This document shows, one piece after another, positions 34,117 through 42,141 of a DNA stretch of 64,000 bases. The DNA is taken from NCBI GenBank assembly GCA_934486615.1, contig CAKSQO010000007.1, positions 1 through 64,000 of the forward strand, given 5' to 3'. A model generated the notes under the pieces. That model searched no databases and was not told the DNA's origin. It was given only the letters and a program-made list of their open reading frames with translations. This DNA comes from an uncultured Eubacteriales bacterium. GTDB taxonomy: Bacteria; Bacillota; Clostridia; Oscillospirales; Acutalibacteraceae. Numbering within the stretch: the stretch's first letter is position 1; every line of letters starts with the position of its first letter. The translations under genes were made by a program, and so were the position numbers.

Positions 34117-34728
34117 TCAGTCGACTATCTTTATCGAGGTGATGACGGGCTGGTAGCGCGAAGCTATCATTCCGTTTGAGTCGCCCATGCCGCCGAGCGC
34201 GTCGCAGATCTTGTCGACGACCTCCATGCCCTCGGTCACCTGACCGAATGCGGCGTAGTTGCCGTCGAGCGAGTAGGAGTTGCCGTCGCTCGTCTGATGC
34301 ACGATGAAGAACTGGCTTGAAGCCGAGTCGGGGTCGCTCGCGCGCGCCATCGAGATAGTGCCGCGAACGTGCTTTATCGGATTGTTTACGCCGTTTGAGC
34401 TGAACTCGCCCTTGATAGTCTTTTCGGAGCCGCCCATTCCGTTGCCCTGGGGGTCGCCGCCCTGAATCATAAAGCCCGAAATAATGCGGTGGAAGGTCAG
34501 GCCATCATAAAATCCGTCGGACGCGAGGGTCATAAAGTTCTCGACGGTTATCGGCGCGCTGTCCGCGTCAAGCTCGACGGTCATTTTGCCGTAATCCTTT
34601 ACATCAATAACGACGTGGTGTTTGCCGCTCGACCAGTCCGCCTTCGCGTCGGTCTTGTCCTTGCTGCAGCCGAACAGGCAGACGCACAGAAGCGCCGCGC
34701 ACAAAACGGCGGAAATAATTCTTTTCAT
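34117..34728 (-). CDS. Cyclophilin-type peptidyl-prolyl isomerase lipoprotein
   Basis: The 203-residue protein has a signal ending LFGC (Cys21) and a cyclophilin domain: MTVELDADSAPITVENFM, FHRIISGFMIQGGDPQGNG (FMIQGGDP is the hallmark), FFIVHQ and YAAFGQVTEGMEVVDKI. The catalytic Arg is in FHRI. The expected role is folding of exported proteins at the outer face of the membrane. It appears monocistronic. Confidence 0.93.
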   Translation of the reverse strand: MKRIISAVLCAALLCVCLFGCSKDKTDAKADWSSGKHHVVIDVKDYGKMTVELDADSAPITVENFMTLASDGFYDGLTFHRIISGFMIQGGDPQGNGMGGSEKTIKGEFSSNGVNNPIKHVRGTISMARASDPDSASSQFFIVHQTSDGNSYSLDGNYAAFGQVTEGMEVVDKICDALGGMGDSNGMIASRYQPVITSIKIVD

Positions 34729-34800
34729 AAAAAATTCTCCTTAGCTCAAGTGGAAGTGATAACGCTATTGTACCATTTCGCCCCCGCTTTTGCAAGCAGA

Positions 34801-35700
34801 TTATCGCGCCTTGCGGTTTGTAAGCGTGTTCAGCAGCACATAGACACCGATGAGCAGGGCGGTGGAAATACCGAGCACGGCGTACTTTGCGCCGAGCGAC
34901 ACCCGGATGTCAAAGAAGCTCAGGTCATAGTCAAACGCCTTTTTCAGCGCGTCGATAAACCCGACCGGTACGCCCTGCGCGCTCATTTCGGCAAGAGCGC
35001 CGCTTAAAGCGTGGGTGCGCAGCAGGCTTGTGCCGTATGTTCCCGGCAGGAACAAGAGCACCTTCTGCAGCCCATCGGGAAAGTTGGAGATCGCCATATA
35101 AGCGCCGCAGATGAAGCCGTAGCCGGAGCTGACGATCGTTCCGACGGCCGAGGCCTGCCCCTGCGTTTTAAGCGGGAAGTTTATGCAGGACGAAAGCGCC
35201 ACACCGAACAGCGTCAGCAGCACCGTGCCGCCGATAAGGCCGAGCACATCGCCGACGGAGAAGTACCAGCCGCTCGCCGCTATGTAAATAAGGCCGACCG
35301 CGAGGGCGAAGAAGCTGACGATAAGCGTAGTCGCGGCAGCGGCGAAGAAGTAGCCGAGCGCGACCGTCGAGCGCCTGACGGGGCTTACGTTGATGTCGTC
35401 CCACGCGCCGCTCAGCTTATCGCGCACCATGAGCAGATTTGAGCAGAACGACACCGTCACGCAGCTGACCGCAAGCAGCGACGAAACCAGCTGCCCGCCG
35501 ACGAACGCGTCGATGACCTTGTCGCCAAGCTCCATACCGGCGGGGATAAACGACGTTATGCTGTCGCGATAGACCTTTGCAAGGAACGAGACATACAGCA
35601 CAAGCAGTATCACGGGCGTTATCAGCGAGGTGAAGAACATACCCTTATCCTTGAAAAACAGCTTGCAGTTGCGCCTGACAAGCTCTCTTAAAGCTCTCAT
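34801..35700 (-). CDS. ABC-2 type transporter permease
   Basis: The start at 35700 shares one base with the ATPase stop (TGATG). An upstream open stretch belongs to the ATPase reading. The 299-residue protein has six membrane segments: one near 21-41, a cluster at about 95-215, and a last near 270-290. KDKGMFFTSLITPVILLVLY is the typical ABC-2 N-terminus (SLITPVILLVLY). With the ATPase it forms a DrrAB-like exporter; substrate unknown. Confidence 0.9.
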   Translation of the reverse strand: MRALRELVRRNCKLFFKDKGMFFTSLITPVILLVLYVSFLAKVYRDSITSFIPAGMELGDKVIDAFVGGQLVSSLLAVSCVTVSFCSNLLMVRDKLSGAWDDINVSPVRRSTVALGYFFAAAATTLIVSFFALAVGLIYIAASGWYFSVGDVLGLIGGTVLLTLFGVALSSCINFPLKTQGQASAVGTIVSSGYGFICGAYMAISNFPDGLQKVLLFLPGTYGTSLLRTHALSGALAEMSAQGVPVGFIDALKKAFDYDLSFFDIRVSLGAKYAVLGISTALLIGVYVLLNTLTNRKAR

Positions 35701-36614
35701 CACTTCTCGCCCCCTATCGTCCTGCCCGTTACGGCGAGGAACACGTCGTCCATCTTGCCCTTTATGACCTCGTAGTCGCTGAAAAGCTCTGGGTGCGCGG
35801 TTATCAGCTGCGTCGCCTCGGCGGTGTTTTTGACCGCGATGCGGCAGCCGCCCGCGACCTTCTCGCACGGCACGTTCAGCACCTCGAGCGCCGCCTCGGT
35901 TGAGCCGTAGACGGTGATGAAGTCGCCCGTGTAGCGGTTTTTAAGCTCAAGCGGAGTGCCCTCGGCTGCTTTGCGACCCGAGTCGATGATAACGACGTAG
36001 TCGGCGTCGGCGGCCTCCTCCATATAATGCGTGGTGAGGAACACCGTCAGCCCCTCGTCGCGGCGCAAACGGCCGATAACGTCCCAAAGCATTCGACGCG
36101 TCTGCGGGTCAAGACCCGTCGTCGGCTCGTCAAGGACGATAAGCTCGGGCTTATGCAGCAGCGCGCGGGCGATGTCGATGCGCCTGCGCTGGCCGCCCGA
36201 CAGCTTGCCGAGCGTGCGCGGCAGCAGCTTTTCAAGGTCGAGCAGCTTTTCAAGCTCGCTCAGGCGAGCTTGAAAGTCGCGCCCCGTTATGCCGTAAAGC
36301 GCCGCGCGCGAGCGCAGATTGTCCTTAACGCTCATCGCCTTATCAAGCGCGCTCGACTGGAACACGACTCCTATCTTGCGTGCGACCGAGGCAAAGTCCG
36401 TCGCCACGTCGACTCCGCCGACCCTGACCGTGCCCGAGTCCGCGCCGAGCCGCCCGCTCATTATTGATATGGTCGTCGACTTTCCCGCGCCGTTGACTCC
36501 CAGAAAGGCGAAAAGCTCGCCCCTTGAAACGTGAAACGACAGGTCGTTTACGGCCTTTACGTCGCCGAACGACTTGCACAGATGCTCAATTTCAATTATA
36601 TGCTCCAAAGTCAC
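35700..36614 (-). CDS. ABC transporter ATP-binding protein (DrrA-like)
   Basis: The 304-residue protein has Walker A GVNGAGKST (about 39), Q-loop VVFQ, signature LSGGQRRRID, Walker B LIVLDEPTTGLD and switch His TTHYMEE. A C-terminal ~80-residue extension is typical of drug/antibiotic exporters. A GTG at 36614 sits only two bases after AGGGG; a TTG at 36608 has eight-base spacing and may be the true start. It is translationally coupled to the permease. Confidence 0.93.
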   Translation of the reverse strand: MTLEHIIEIEHLCKSFGDVKAVNDLSFHVSRGELFAFLGVNGAGKSTTISIMSGRLGADSGTVRVGGVDVATDFASVARKIGVVFQSSALDKAMSVKDNLRSRAALYGITGRDFQARLSELEKLLDLEKLLPRTLGKLSGGQRRRIDIARALLHKPELIVLDEPTTGLDPQTRRMLWDVIGRLRRDEGLTVFLTTHYMEEAADADYVVIIDSGRKAAEGTPLELKNRYTGDFITVYGSTEAALEVLNVPCEKVAGGCRIAVKNTAEATQLITAHPELFSDYEVIKGKMDDVFLAVTGRTIGGEK

Positions 36615-36635
36615 CGCCCCTAAGCTTTTTTCTTA

Positions 36636-36664
36636 ATAATAACCCCCGCCGCAATCGATGTCAA
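36636..36664 (-). promoter_or_regulatory. Promoter of the ABC exporter operon
   Basis: TTGACA (36659-36664), 17-bp spacer, TATTAT (36636-36641) on the minus strand. It is divergent from the MATE promoter 46 bp away. Confidence 0.8.
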
Positions 36665-36709
36665 CCATATACACCTTACAATAACATAAAATATATGTAA
36701 AAAAATATA

Positions 36710-36738
36710 TTGCTTTCGCGCGGCTGCAGTCATATAAT
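36710..36738 (+). promoter_or_regulatory. Promoter of the first MATE gene
   Basis: TTGCTT (36710-36715), 17-bp spacer, TATAAT (36733-36738). The leader is only ~25 nt, so no riboswitch fits. Confidence 0.75.
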
Positions 36739-36769
36739 ATATGCGCAAAAAATCAAAGGAGGGCGAAAA

Positions 36770-38125
36770 ATGAAGCAGGAAACGAAGCTCTTCGCCAAAA
36801 AGCTGCTCACGCTCGTTATGCCGATAGCGTTTCAGCAGTTTATGCTCGCGCTCGTCAACGCGTCTGACGCGATAATGCTCGGCGTTATAGATCAGGACTC
36901 GCTCGCGGCGGTGTCGCTTGCAAGCCAGATACCGTTTGTCGAGAACCTGTTCCTCGCGGCGATGACGACGGGTCTGTCGATACTCGCGGCGCAGTATTGG
37001 GGCAGGGGCGACCTCGGCGCAGTCGAGCGGATTTTCGCCTTTGTTATGAAGGTCACGGCGACCATCGCCCTCGTTTTCGGTCTGGCGGCTCTGCTCGCTC
37101 CGCGCCTGCTGATGATGATGTTCACAAGCGAGGAGGAGCTTATTGCGGCGGGTGCCGTTTACCTGCGGACAGTCTCGCCCTCGCTGCTGCTTACGGGCAT
37201 TTCGCAGGTATATCTGTGCATACTCAAGAACAGCGGCTCGGCGCTGCGCTCAACGGTTATCAGCTCGGTAAGCGTAGTCGTCAACATCGTTATCAACGCC
37301 GTGCTCATCTACGGCCTGCTCGGCGCGCCGAGGCTCGGCATTGCGGGAGCGGCCGCAGCGACCGTAATCGCGCGCGTTATCGAGGTTGCCTGGTGCATTA
37401 TCGCGTCCGCGCGCAGGAGCAAGGTGCACCTGCGTCTTAAAAATATGCTGCATGACGATAAAAAGCTGCGCGCAGACTTTCTCAAATACTCCCTGCCCGT
37501 GCTCGGCAATCAGCTTGCATGGGGGCTGGGCTTTACGATGTACTCGGTCATTATGGGGCACCTGGGCAAGGACGCCGTCGCCGCCAACTCGATTGCAAAC
37601 ATCGTCAAGAATCTCATCGTCTGCTTCTGCACAGGGCTTGCAAGCGGCGGCGGGATCATCGTCGGCAACGAGCTCGGCCGCGGCAGGCTCGATACGGCAA
37701 GGGAGTTCGGCCGCAGGCTGTGCAAGCTCGCGATTTGGTGCGGCTTAGGCTCGGGCGCGCTGCTCATTGCGCTCATCCCGCTGATTTTGAAGCTGTCCGA
37801 GCTTGAGCCGGCGGCAACCTCCTACCTCGGCGTTATGCTGCTGATGTGCTCGTACTACGTCGCGGGCAAGTCGGTCAATATGACGACCATCGGCGGCATC
37901 TTCTGCGCGGGCGGCGACAGCCGCTTCGGCCTTATCTGCGACACCGTCACGCTGTGGTGCGTGACCGTCCCGCTCGGCTTTTTCACCGCGTTCGTGCTCA
38001 AGTGGCCCGTCCTCGCGGTGTACTTCGTCATCTGCCTTGACGAAGTCATAAAGCTGCCCGCCGTCTATCACCACTATAAAAAGTACAAGTGGGTGCGCAA
38101 CCTGACCGTAAGCGGAGAGCAATAA
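36770..38125 (+). CDS. MATE family efflux transporter
   Basis: The start at 36770 (MKQETKLFAKK) follows GGAGG; the frame upstream crosses the promoter. The 451-residue protein has about 12 membrane segments in two homologous halves, with the MATE N-terminal PIAFQQFMLALVNASDAIMLG and MTTIGGIFCAGGDSR near the end. It exports cationic or amphipathic compounds using Na+ or H+. It is divergently placed from the ABC exporter. No dedicated regulator is adjacent. Confidence 0.9.
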   Translation: MKQETKLFAKKLLTLVMPIAFQQFMLALVNASDAIMLGVIDQDSLAAVSLASQIPFVENLFLAAMTTGLSILAAQYWGRGDLGAVERIFAFVMKVTATIALVFGLAALLAPRLLMMMFTSEEELIAAGAVYLRTVSPSLLLTGISQVYLCILKNSGSALRSTVISSVSVVVNIVINAVLIYGLLGAPRLGIAGAAAATVIARVIEVAWCIIASARRSKVHLRLKNMLHDDKKLRADFLKYSLPVLGNQLAWGLGFTMYSVIMGHLGKDAVAANSIANIVKNLIVCFCTGLASGGGIIVGNELGRGRLDTAREFGRRLCKLAIWCGLGSGALLIALIPLILKLSELEPAATSYLGVMLLMCSYYVAGKSVNMTTIGGIFCAGGDSRFGLICDTVTLWCVTVPLGFFTAFVLKWPVLAVYFVICLDEVIKLPAVYHHYKKYKWVRNLTVSGEQ

Positions 38126-38252
38126 AGCACAGGATTTTGTACATATTGCGCTTTGAAATTTTCGCTTATATGTGCTAAAACAAAGCAAATTAAATACAGC
38201 ATATCGGTGTGCAGCCTGTCGGCGTAAGCGCACTGCCTGCGCGCTCGGCGAA

Positions 38253-38535
38253 GCGGCTTGTGCCGAACGGCTGCGCGGTGAAGCGGCTTGTGCCGAACGG
38301 CTGCGCGGTGAAGCGGCTCGGCGCCGAACGGCAGCGCGGCGAAGCGGCTCGTGCTGAACGGCTGCGCGGCGAAGCGGCTCGTGCTGAACGGCTGCGCGGC
38401 GAAGCGGCTCGTGCTGAACGGCAGCTCGTGCCGAACGGCGGCTCGGTGAAGCGGCTCGTGCCGAACGGCTGCGCGGCGAAGCGGCTCGTGCTGAACGGCG
38501 GCTCGGCGAAGCGTCTCGGGCCGAACGGCTGCGCG
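38253..38535. repeat. 30-bp minisatellite, about 9 copies
   Basis: The unit is about GCGGCTCGTGCTGAACGGCT followed by GCGCGGCGAA. Because 30 is a multiple of three, the plus strand reads as a decapeptide repeat KRLVPNGCAV in part, in an open frame of 109 codons (38209-38538). There is no RBS or promoter. It fills the gap after the MATE gene. Confidence 0.9.
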
Positions 38536-38567
38536 TAGTCAACCGACCGAACGCCTGAATAAACGCA

Positions 38568-38614
38568 AAAAGCCCCGACTTTCGGCTGAAAATCAGCTTG
38601 AAGTCGGGGCTTTT
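38568..38614. terminator. Bidirectional terminator
   Basis: AAAAGCCCCGACTT (38568-38581) pairs with AAGTCGGGGCTTTT (38601-38614). It lies between the repeat array and the convergent dehydrogenase gene. Confidence 0.9.
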
Positions 38615-38625
38615 GTTTTTACCCT

Positions 38626-39570
38626 TTATTTATCGTACTTGTAAAAGCCTTCGCCCGAGGCCATTCCGAGCTTGCCCGCGTCGATATACTCGCGCAGCAT
38701 TTTGTCCATACCCTTGAAGTTGTACGGAGCGAGGAACGACGGCACCTTCAGATACATCTTGACGATGTTGTGCGCGGTCGTCAGGCCGACGGTATCGAGA
38801 ATTCGGAACGGACCCTTAGGCGCGCCCGTGCCGAGCGTCCACGCCTTGTCGATGCTCTCGGGGTCGGAAATGCCGTTGACGTACAAATCCATTCCCGAGA
38901 AGAGCAGCGGCACAAGCATGGAGTTGAGCAGGTAGCCCGACTTCTCCTTGCGGACGGGCAGCGGAATCATTCTGATGTCCTCCGCAAACTTCATAACAAC
39001 GTCAAAATACTTGGGGTCGGTCTTGGACTGAGCCATAATTTCGGCGGTGTTGTTCTTCCAGATCGAGTTTGCAAAGTGCAGCGAAAGGTACTTGTCGGCA
39101 CGGCCGGTGTACTTAGCGAACTTCGACGGCAGCAGGGTCGACGAGTTGGTGACGAGCACGGTCTTCTCCGGCATGAGGGGCGCGAGCTTCTGATAGAAAG
39201 CAATCTTGTCGTCGACGTTCTCGGCCATCGACTCGACGATAAGGTCGGCGTCCTTGACGGCCTTGGCCATATCAAGCTCGAGCTTTATGCCCTTGTACGC
39301 TTTTTCGACCTGCTCAAGGCACTTCGTTTCGTCGAACGTGTCAAAGTCGGCGATGCCTCTTGCCCAGTTCTGCGGAGTCTGACCCTCCGGCGTAGCCATA
39401 AGGCGGATAGTCTGCTCGTAGGTCTCCTTAAGGTGGTCGAGCTTCGGCTGCGTGCGGCCGATGCTGCCCTCGCTGCGCAGCCATATTGTCACGTCAAAGC
39501 CGCAATAAGCTGCCTGAAACGCAATCTGACTGCCGAGTACGCCGCCGCCGGCGACAACGATATTTTTCAT
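38626..39570 (-). CDS. 3-hydroxyacyl-CoA (3-hydroxybutyryl-CoA) dehydrogenase
   Basis: The start at 39570 (MKNIVVAGGGVLGSQ) follows GGGAGG. The 314-residue protein has the NAD(P) Rossmann motif VAGGGVLGSQIAFQAA, the segment LIVESMAENVDDK, VLVTNSSTLLPS around the catalytic Ser, and the C-terminal helical 3HCDH domain with KEKSGYLLNSMLVPLL and GKLGMASGEGFYKYDK. It interconverts acetoacetyl-CoA and 3-hydroxybutyryl-CoA, but no other butyrate genes are adjacent. Clostridial members often act singly. The substrate is inferred. Confidence 0.87.
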   Translation of the reverse strand: MKNIVVAGGGVLGSQIAFQAAYCGFDVTIWLRSEGSIGRTQPKLDHLKETYEQTIRLMATPEGQTPQNWARGIADFDTFDETKCLEQVEKAYKGIKLELDMAKAVKDADLIVESMAENVDDKIAFYQKLAPLMPEKTVLVTNSSTLLPSKFAKYTGRADKYLSLHFANSIWKNNTAEIMAQSKTDPKYFDVVMKFAEDIRMIPLPVRKEKSGYLLNSMLVPLLFSGMDLYVNGISDPESIDKAWTLGTGAPKGPFRILDTVGLTTAHNIVKMYLKVPSFLAPYNFKGMDKMLREYIDAGKLGMASGEGFYKYDK

Positions 39571-39624
39571 TTTTATTCCTCCCGAAAGGCGCTGAATCTC
39601 AGCGCCCATATCATAATTGATTAT

Positions 39625-39653
39625 ATTTTAACAAACATATGCACAAAAAGCAA
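39625..39653 (-). promoter_or_regulatory. Promoter of the dehydrogenase gene
   Basis: TTGCTT (39648-39653), 17-bp spacer, TAAAAT (39625-39630) on the minus strand. Confidence 0.65.
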
Positions 39654-39692
39654 TAAGAATTTTATAAAATTTAGGCAAAGCTGACGTGTTGC

Positions 39693-39971
39693 CTATCTGC
39701 CCGACGCAACATCGGCACCCAACAGCCGCGAGCAGCTCAAATCAATGCCTATCGCGCCCGGCGGAGCGGTTATCATAATGCCGATCACGGCGGCAGGGAG
39801 CATCACCTCTCCGCAGCCGAGTCCCGCCGCAAACGGCACCGAGCCTATCCCCGCCTGCACGGTCGCCTTCGGCAGGCAGGCAATAACGCAAAACAGCCGC
39901 TTTTTTTGCGTTCAGCCGCATACCGACAGGCTCAGTCCCACAAGAAACACGAGCGCCAAAGACAGCAGCAT
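39693..39971 (-). pseudogene. Cation:proton antiporter remnant (N-terminus joined to C-terminus)
   Basis: A strong GGAGGG and ATG at 39971 start MLLSLALVFLVGLSLS, typical of a CPA1 antiporter N-terminus, then hit a TGA after 19 codons. The same frame continues as KKRLFCVIACLPKATVQAGIG and PPGAIGIDLSCSRLLGADVASGR (read in parts: CLPKATVQAGIG, TAPPGAIGID), which resembles the C-terminus of the same family. About 300 central residues are missing. The result is an internally deleted, inactive gene that kept its RBS. Confidence 0.7.
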
Positions 39972-40124
39972 AAAATTCCCTCCGGATACGCAGAAAAGCC
40001 GACAGCTTCCACACAAAATACAGAAGTCGTCGGCTTTTTAAAGCGGTTTGGGTCTTTAAGGCCGAGGGAGGTCATCATTCCCTTTTATTTGATTTTACAG
40101 CCGCTGCCTCAAAAAATCAAGCGC

Positions 40125-40802
40125 TTATTTTACTTCGACGCCGCCGAAAACCGAGATCGCGTTTACATACACCGTCGGTGCGCCGTCAATATTGCAGCCG
40201 AGTCCGTCACGCACGGACGCGCCGCCGAAGATACCCGTTGAATTGAGCTTGACGTTCACTCCGTCGGGCACCTTTATATCGACGCCTCCGAACACCGCAA
40301 CGGCATTTATCACACAATCATCGCTTATCAAAGCACCGCACAGGTTGCAGTCGACCCCTCCGAAAACAGCATTCAGATCGGTACCGGCGAACGCTTCTCC
40401 GCTGAAATTCAGCTCGCTGCCCGAAAACACGGCGGTCGTGCCGCGGTTTTTGGCTCCCGAGGGCAAATGCTTGCGCGCATTAGGCGATACAAGCGCGCCG
40501 ATGATAATTCTTATACCTATTATAATAATAACGATCGGAACGAACAACGCCCAAAACGACTTGAACTTTATTACATCGCGGCAGCAAAGCAGGAGCAGCA
40601 CTCCCAAGCACAATCCGATAATGCTTCCCGTGCGGTCACGCTCGGTTACAACTCCGACGGCGCACGGCACGATAATGAACAGCGTCCACCAGCCTTTGAA
40701 AAACATATCGACTGCCAGAACTCCCACGGCATTGAGAGCGAATATGACTCCCACAGCCACAAGTACGATTCCCCACAGCACAGCGTTCAACTTTTTCATC
40801 AT
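40125..40802 (-). CDS. LiaF-like membrane protein
   Basis: The 225-residue protein has a LiaI/LiaF-type N-terminal part with four membrane segments in two pairs (about 8-30, 38-53, 60-75 and 82-105). A C-terminal beta-helix-like domain (about 120-225) repeats AVFGGVD and GIFGGA. That C-terminal layout matches the cell-wall-active antibiotic response domain of LiaF. LiaF proteins damp a LiaRS-like envelope-stress system, but no two-component genes are adjacent. It has a good promoter and no partner genes. Confidence 0.8.
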   Translation of the reverse strand: MMKKLNAVLWGIVLVAVGVIFALNAVGVLAVDMFFKGWWTLFIIVPCAVGVVTERDRTGSIIGLCLGVLLLLCCRDVIKFKSFWALFVPIVIIIIGIRIIIGALVSPNARKHLPSGAKNRGTTAVFSGSELNFSGEAFAGTDLNAVFGGVDCNLCGALISDDCVINAVAVFGGVDIKVPDGVNVKLNSTGIFGGASVRDGLGCNIDGAPTVYVNAISVFGGVEVK

Positions 40803-40835
40803 GGCACCTTCTTCACATAATGTTTTCCTATTTCA

Positions 40836-40864
40836 ACTTTACGCCGATGTGTACGATTTGTCAA
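40836..40864 (-). promoter_or_regulatory. Promoter of the LiaF-like gene
   Basis: TTGACA (40859-40864), 17-bp spacer, TAAAGT (40836-40841) on the minus strand. Confidence 0.75.
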
Positions 40865-40928
40865 GCTAAACTCCCGGTATAAGCGACGATTTGTAAGAAG
40901 ACAACATGCCTTTCGCGTTTGGCAATAA

Positions 40929-40946
40929 ACTTAGGTAAGCCTAAGT
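40929..40946. promoter_or_regulatory. DtxR/IdeR-like palindrome without an obvious target
   Basis: ACTTAGG-TAAG-CCTAAGT is a perfect seven-pair palindrome close to the DtxR/IdeR iron-box pattern TTAGGTTAGCCTAA. No iron-transport gene follows on either side; the LiaF-like promoter lies 65 bp away on the minus strand. Confidence 0.45.
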
Positions 40947-40975
40947 CGTGAGATCGTCGCAGCGAAGCATAAAAC

Positions 40976-41017
40976 AAGCGCCCGGCTTTCTCGAAGTCGC
41001 GGCGCTTTTTGACTAAA
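40976..41017. repeat. 42-bp direct repeat (terminator), copy 1
   Basis: It is identical to 41408-41449. On the minus strand AGCGCC...GGCGCT forms a terminator just after the stop of the 95-aa membrane protein. Confidence 0.88.
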
Positions 41018-41300
41018 AATCCATATCCTCAGGCTCGTCGACGCCGTTTTCTTTTTTTAATATTTCCACTATGGTATCGCTGTTTTCGACAAGCTGACCG
41101 AAGCCGTACATCAAAAATGACGATATGATTACTGCAATCGAAGCCGCGACGACTTTGACTATAACGGTAATGGCAAACGCATTACTTTGCGACGGATTGG
41201 CATATATACACCACCCTCCGCAAATAATGCTGAACGCCACACCGAACACAAGAAGTATTATAGCAATTATTTTGATCTTATCGCCTATTTTGTTTATCAT
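41013..41300 (-). CDS. Small two-TM membrane protein of unknown function
   Basis: The 95-residue protein has membrane segments at about 9-32 and 42-68 (IAIILLVFGVAFSIICGGW, VVAASIAVIISSFLMYGFG) and an acidic C-terminal tail with KKENGVDEPEDMDF. AGGTGAGG-like sequence precedes the ATG. I do not recognise the family. The gene lies between two identical 42-bp terminator repeats, which suggests it was inserted or duplicated there. Confidence 0.7.
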   Translation of the reverse strand: MINKIGDKIKIIAIILLVFGVAFSIICGGWCIYANPSQSNAFAITVIVKVVAASIAVIISSFLMYGFGQLVENSDTIVEILKKENGVDEPEDMDF

Positions 41301-41407
41301 ATAAACCTCACCTTTTTGTTTTTTAATTTTACCATATTACCCAAATACTGTCAAGTTTTGTCGGGTATGCCCTGCATAAACAGCTTCACAGTCGAGTGAA
41401 ACAAAAT

Positions 41408-41449
41408 AAGCGCCCGGCTTTCTCGAAGTCGCGGCGCTTTTTGACTAAA
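41408..41449. repeat. 42-bp direct repeat (terminator), copy 2
   Basis: Identical to 40976-41017; it lies one base beyond the stop codon of the riboswitch-linked 107-aa gene and can terminate it. Confidence 0.88.
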
Positions 41450-41450
41450 T

Positions 41451-41774
41451 TCAGTTTTCCGTTGCTTTTCCGTTGGGAGATACGACGGCATTTGAGAAAT
41501 CGTCCGAATACCCGTCGACCATTTCGCGGTATTTTGAAACGAGGCTGCCCATTTTTGCATAGAGCTCCTCGATCTGGCCGAGGACGTCACGCAGCTCTTT
41601 GCTCTCCGCAAGAAGCCTGTCGTTCGTCCTCAGCTCGGCGGCGCGCATAGCGGGCGAGCCGGGCGACGGAGTATAGCCCGAACGCGGCAAGGCCTCCACG
41701 ACAGGGGTTTTGTCCGCCTGATTGTCGGCGGTTGAAAGCTTGATGACCTTTGCGGATTTGTTCTCGCTGTTCAT
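41451..41774 (-). CDS. Unknown cytoplasmic protein under c-di-GMP riboswitch control
   Basis: The 107-residue hydrophilic protein has a flexible N-terminus (about 1-50) and a helical second half (NDRLLAESKELRDVLGQIEELYAKM, in parts) with heptad-like spacing, so a short coiled coil is likely. There is no signal peptide or known motif. AAGG precedes the ATG. It is the only gene downstream of the riboswitch and is closed by the 42-bp terminator. Its control by c-di-GMP suggests a role in motility, surface or biofilm behaviour, but that is inference. Confidence 0.72.
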   Translation of the reverse strand: MNSENKSAKVIKLSTADNQADKTPVVEALPRSGYTPSPGSPAMRAAELRTNDRLLAESKELRDVLGQIEELYAKMGSLVSKYREMVDGYSDDFSNAVVSPNGKATEN

Positions 41775-41867
41775 TTCTGCACCTTCCTTGCTGAAAATCT
41801 TCGGCTCAAAAGAGCCGACCGTTCATTTAAAGCGCTTTTCGCAGCTTTGTTCCGAAAAATAAAAAAA

Positions 41868-41906
41868 CTGCATAAAAAGCCCTTGTAGACCAAGGCTTTA
41901 AATGCA
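41868..41906 (-). terminator. Riboswitch expression-platform terminator
   Basis: On the minus strand CTGCAT-TT-AAAGCCTTG...CAAGGGCTTT-TT-ATGCAG is followed by TTTTTTT. Its outer 5' strand CTGCAT overlaps the 3' strand of the aptamer P1 stem, so aptamer folding and terminator formation compete. Confidence 0.75.
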
Positions 41907-41985
41907 GCAAGGCAGACGTTGATTTTTAATCGTTAGTCCCTACGCTTTGCGCCCCACGGTTTCCCGTGGTTTGCCGAATTCAGTT
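41901..41985 (-). ncRNA. Cyclic di-GMP-I (GEMM-I) riboswitch
   Basis: The minus strand carries the GEMM-I core in order: GGCAAACC, a stem capped by a GAAA tetraloop (CCACGG-GAAA-CCGTGG), GGCGCAAAGC, GGGACTAACG, a second hairpin and CTGCCTTGCTG. P1 can form between AATTCGGCAA and TTGCTGCATT. The overlapping terminator suggests that ligand binding frees the outer strand, that is, an ON switch, but the direction is inferred. Confidence 0.9.
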
Positions 41986-41996
41986 GTTACAACATC

Positions 41997-42025
41997 ATTA
42001 TATATCTTTTGTCAAAAATTTTCAA
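41997..42025 (-). promoter_or_regulatory. Promoter of the riboswitch transcript
   Basis: TTGAAA (42020-42025), 17-bp spacer, TATAAT (41997-42002), placing the start of transcription just before the aptamer. Confidence 0.75.
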
Positions 42026-42073
42026 GCCCTATTTTAAATTTCAATATTCATCGGCAGATAAGGGCACCCGCTC

Positions 42074-42102
42074 TTGACACTGCTCATGCTGTGTGGTAGA
42101 AT
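42074..42102 (+). promoter_or_regulatory. Promoter of the MarR-MATE operon
   Basis: TTGACA (42074-42079), 17-bp spacer, TAGAAT (42097-42102). A small palindrome TCGT-TTGT-ACGA right after the -10 could be a MarR site. Confidence 0.75.
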
Positions 42103-42141
42103 GTCGTTTGTACGATTTCGGACGTTTTGGAGGTGGGCGCA

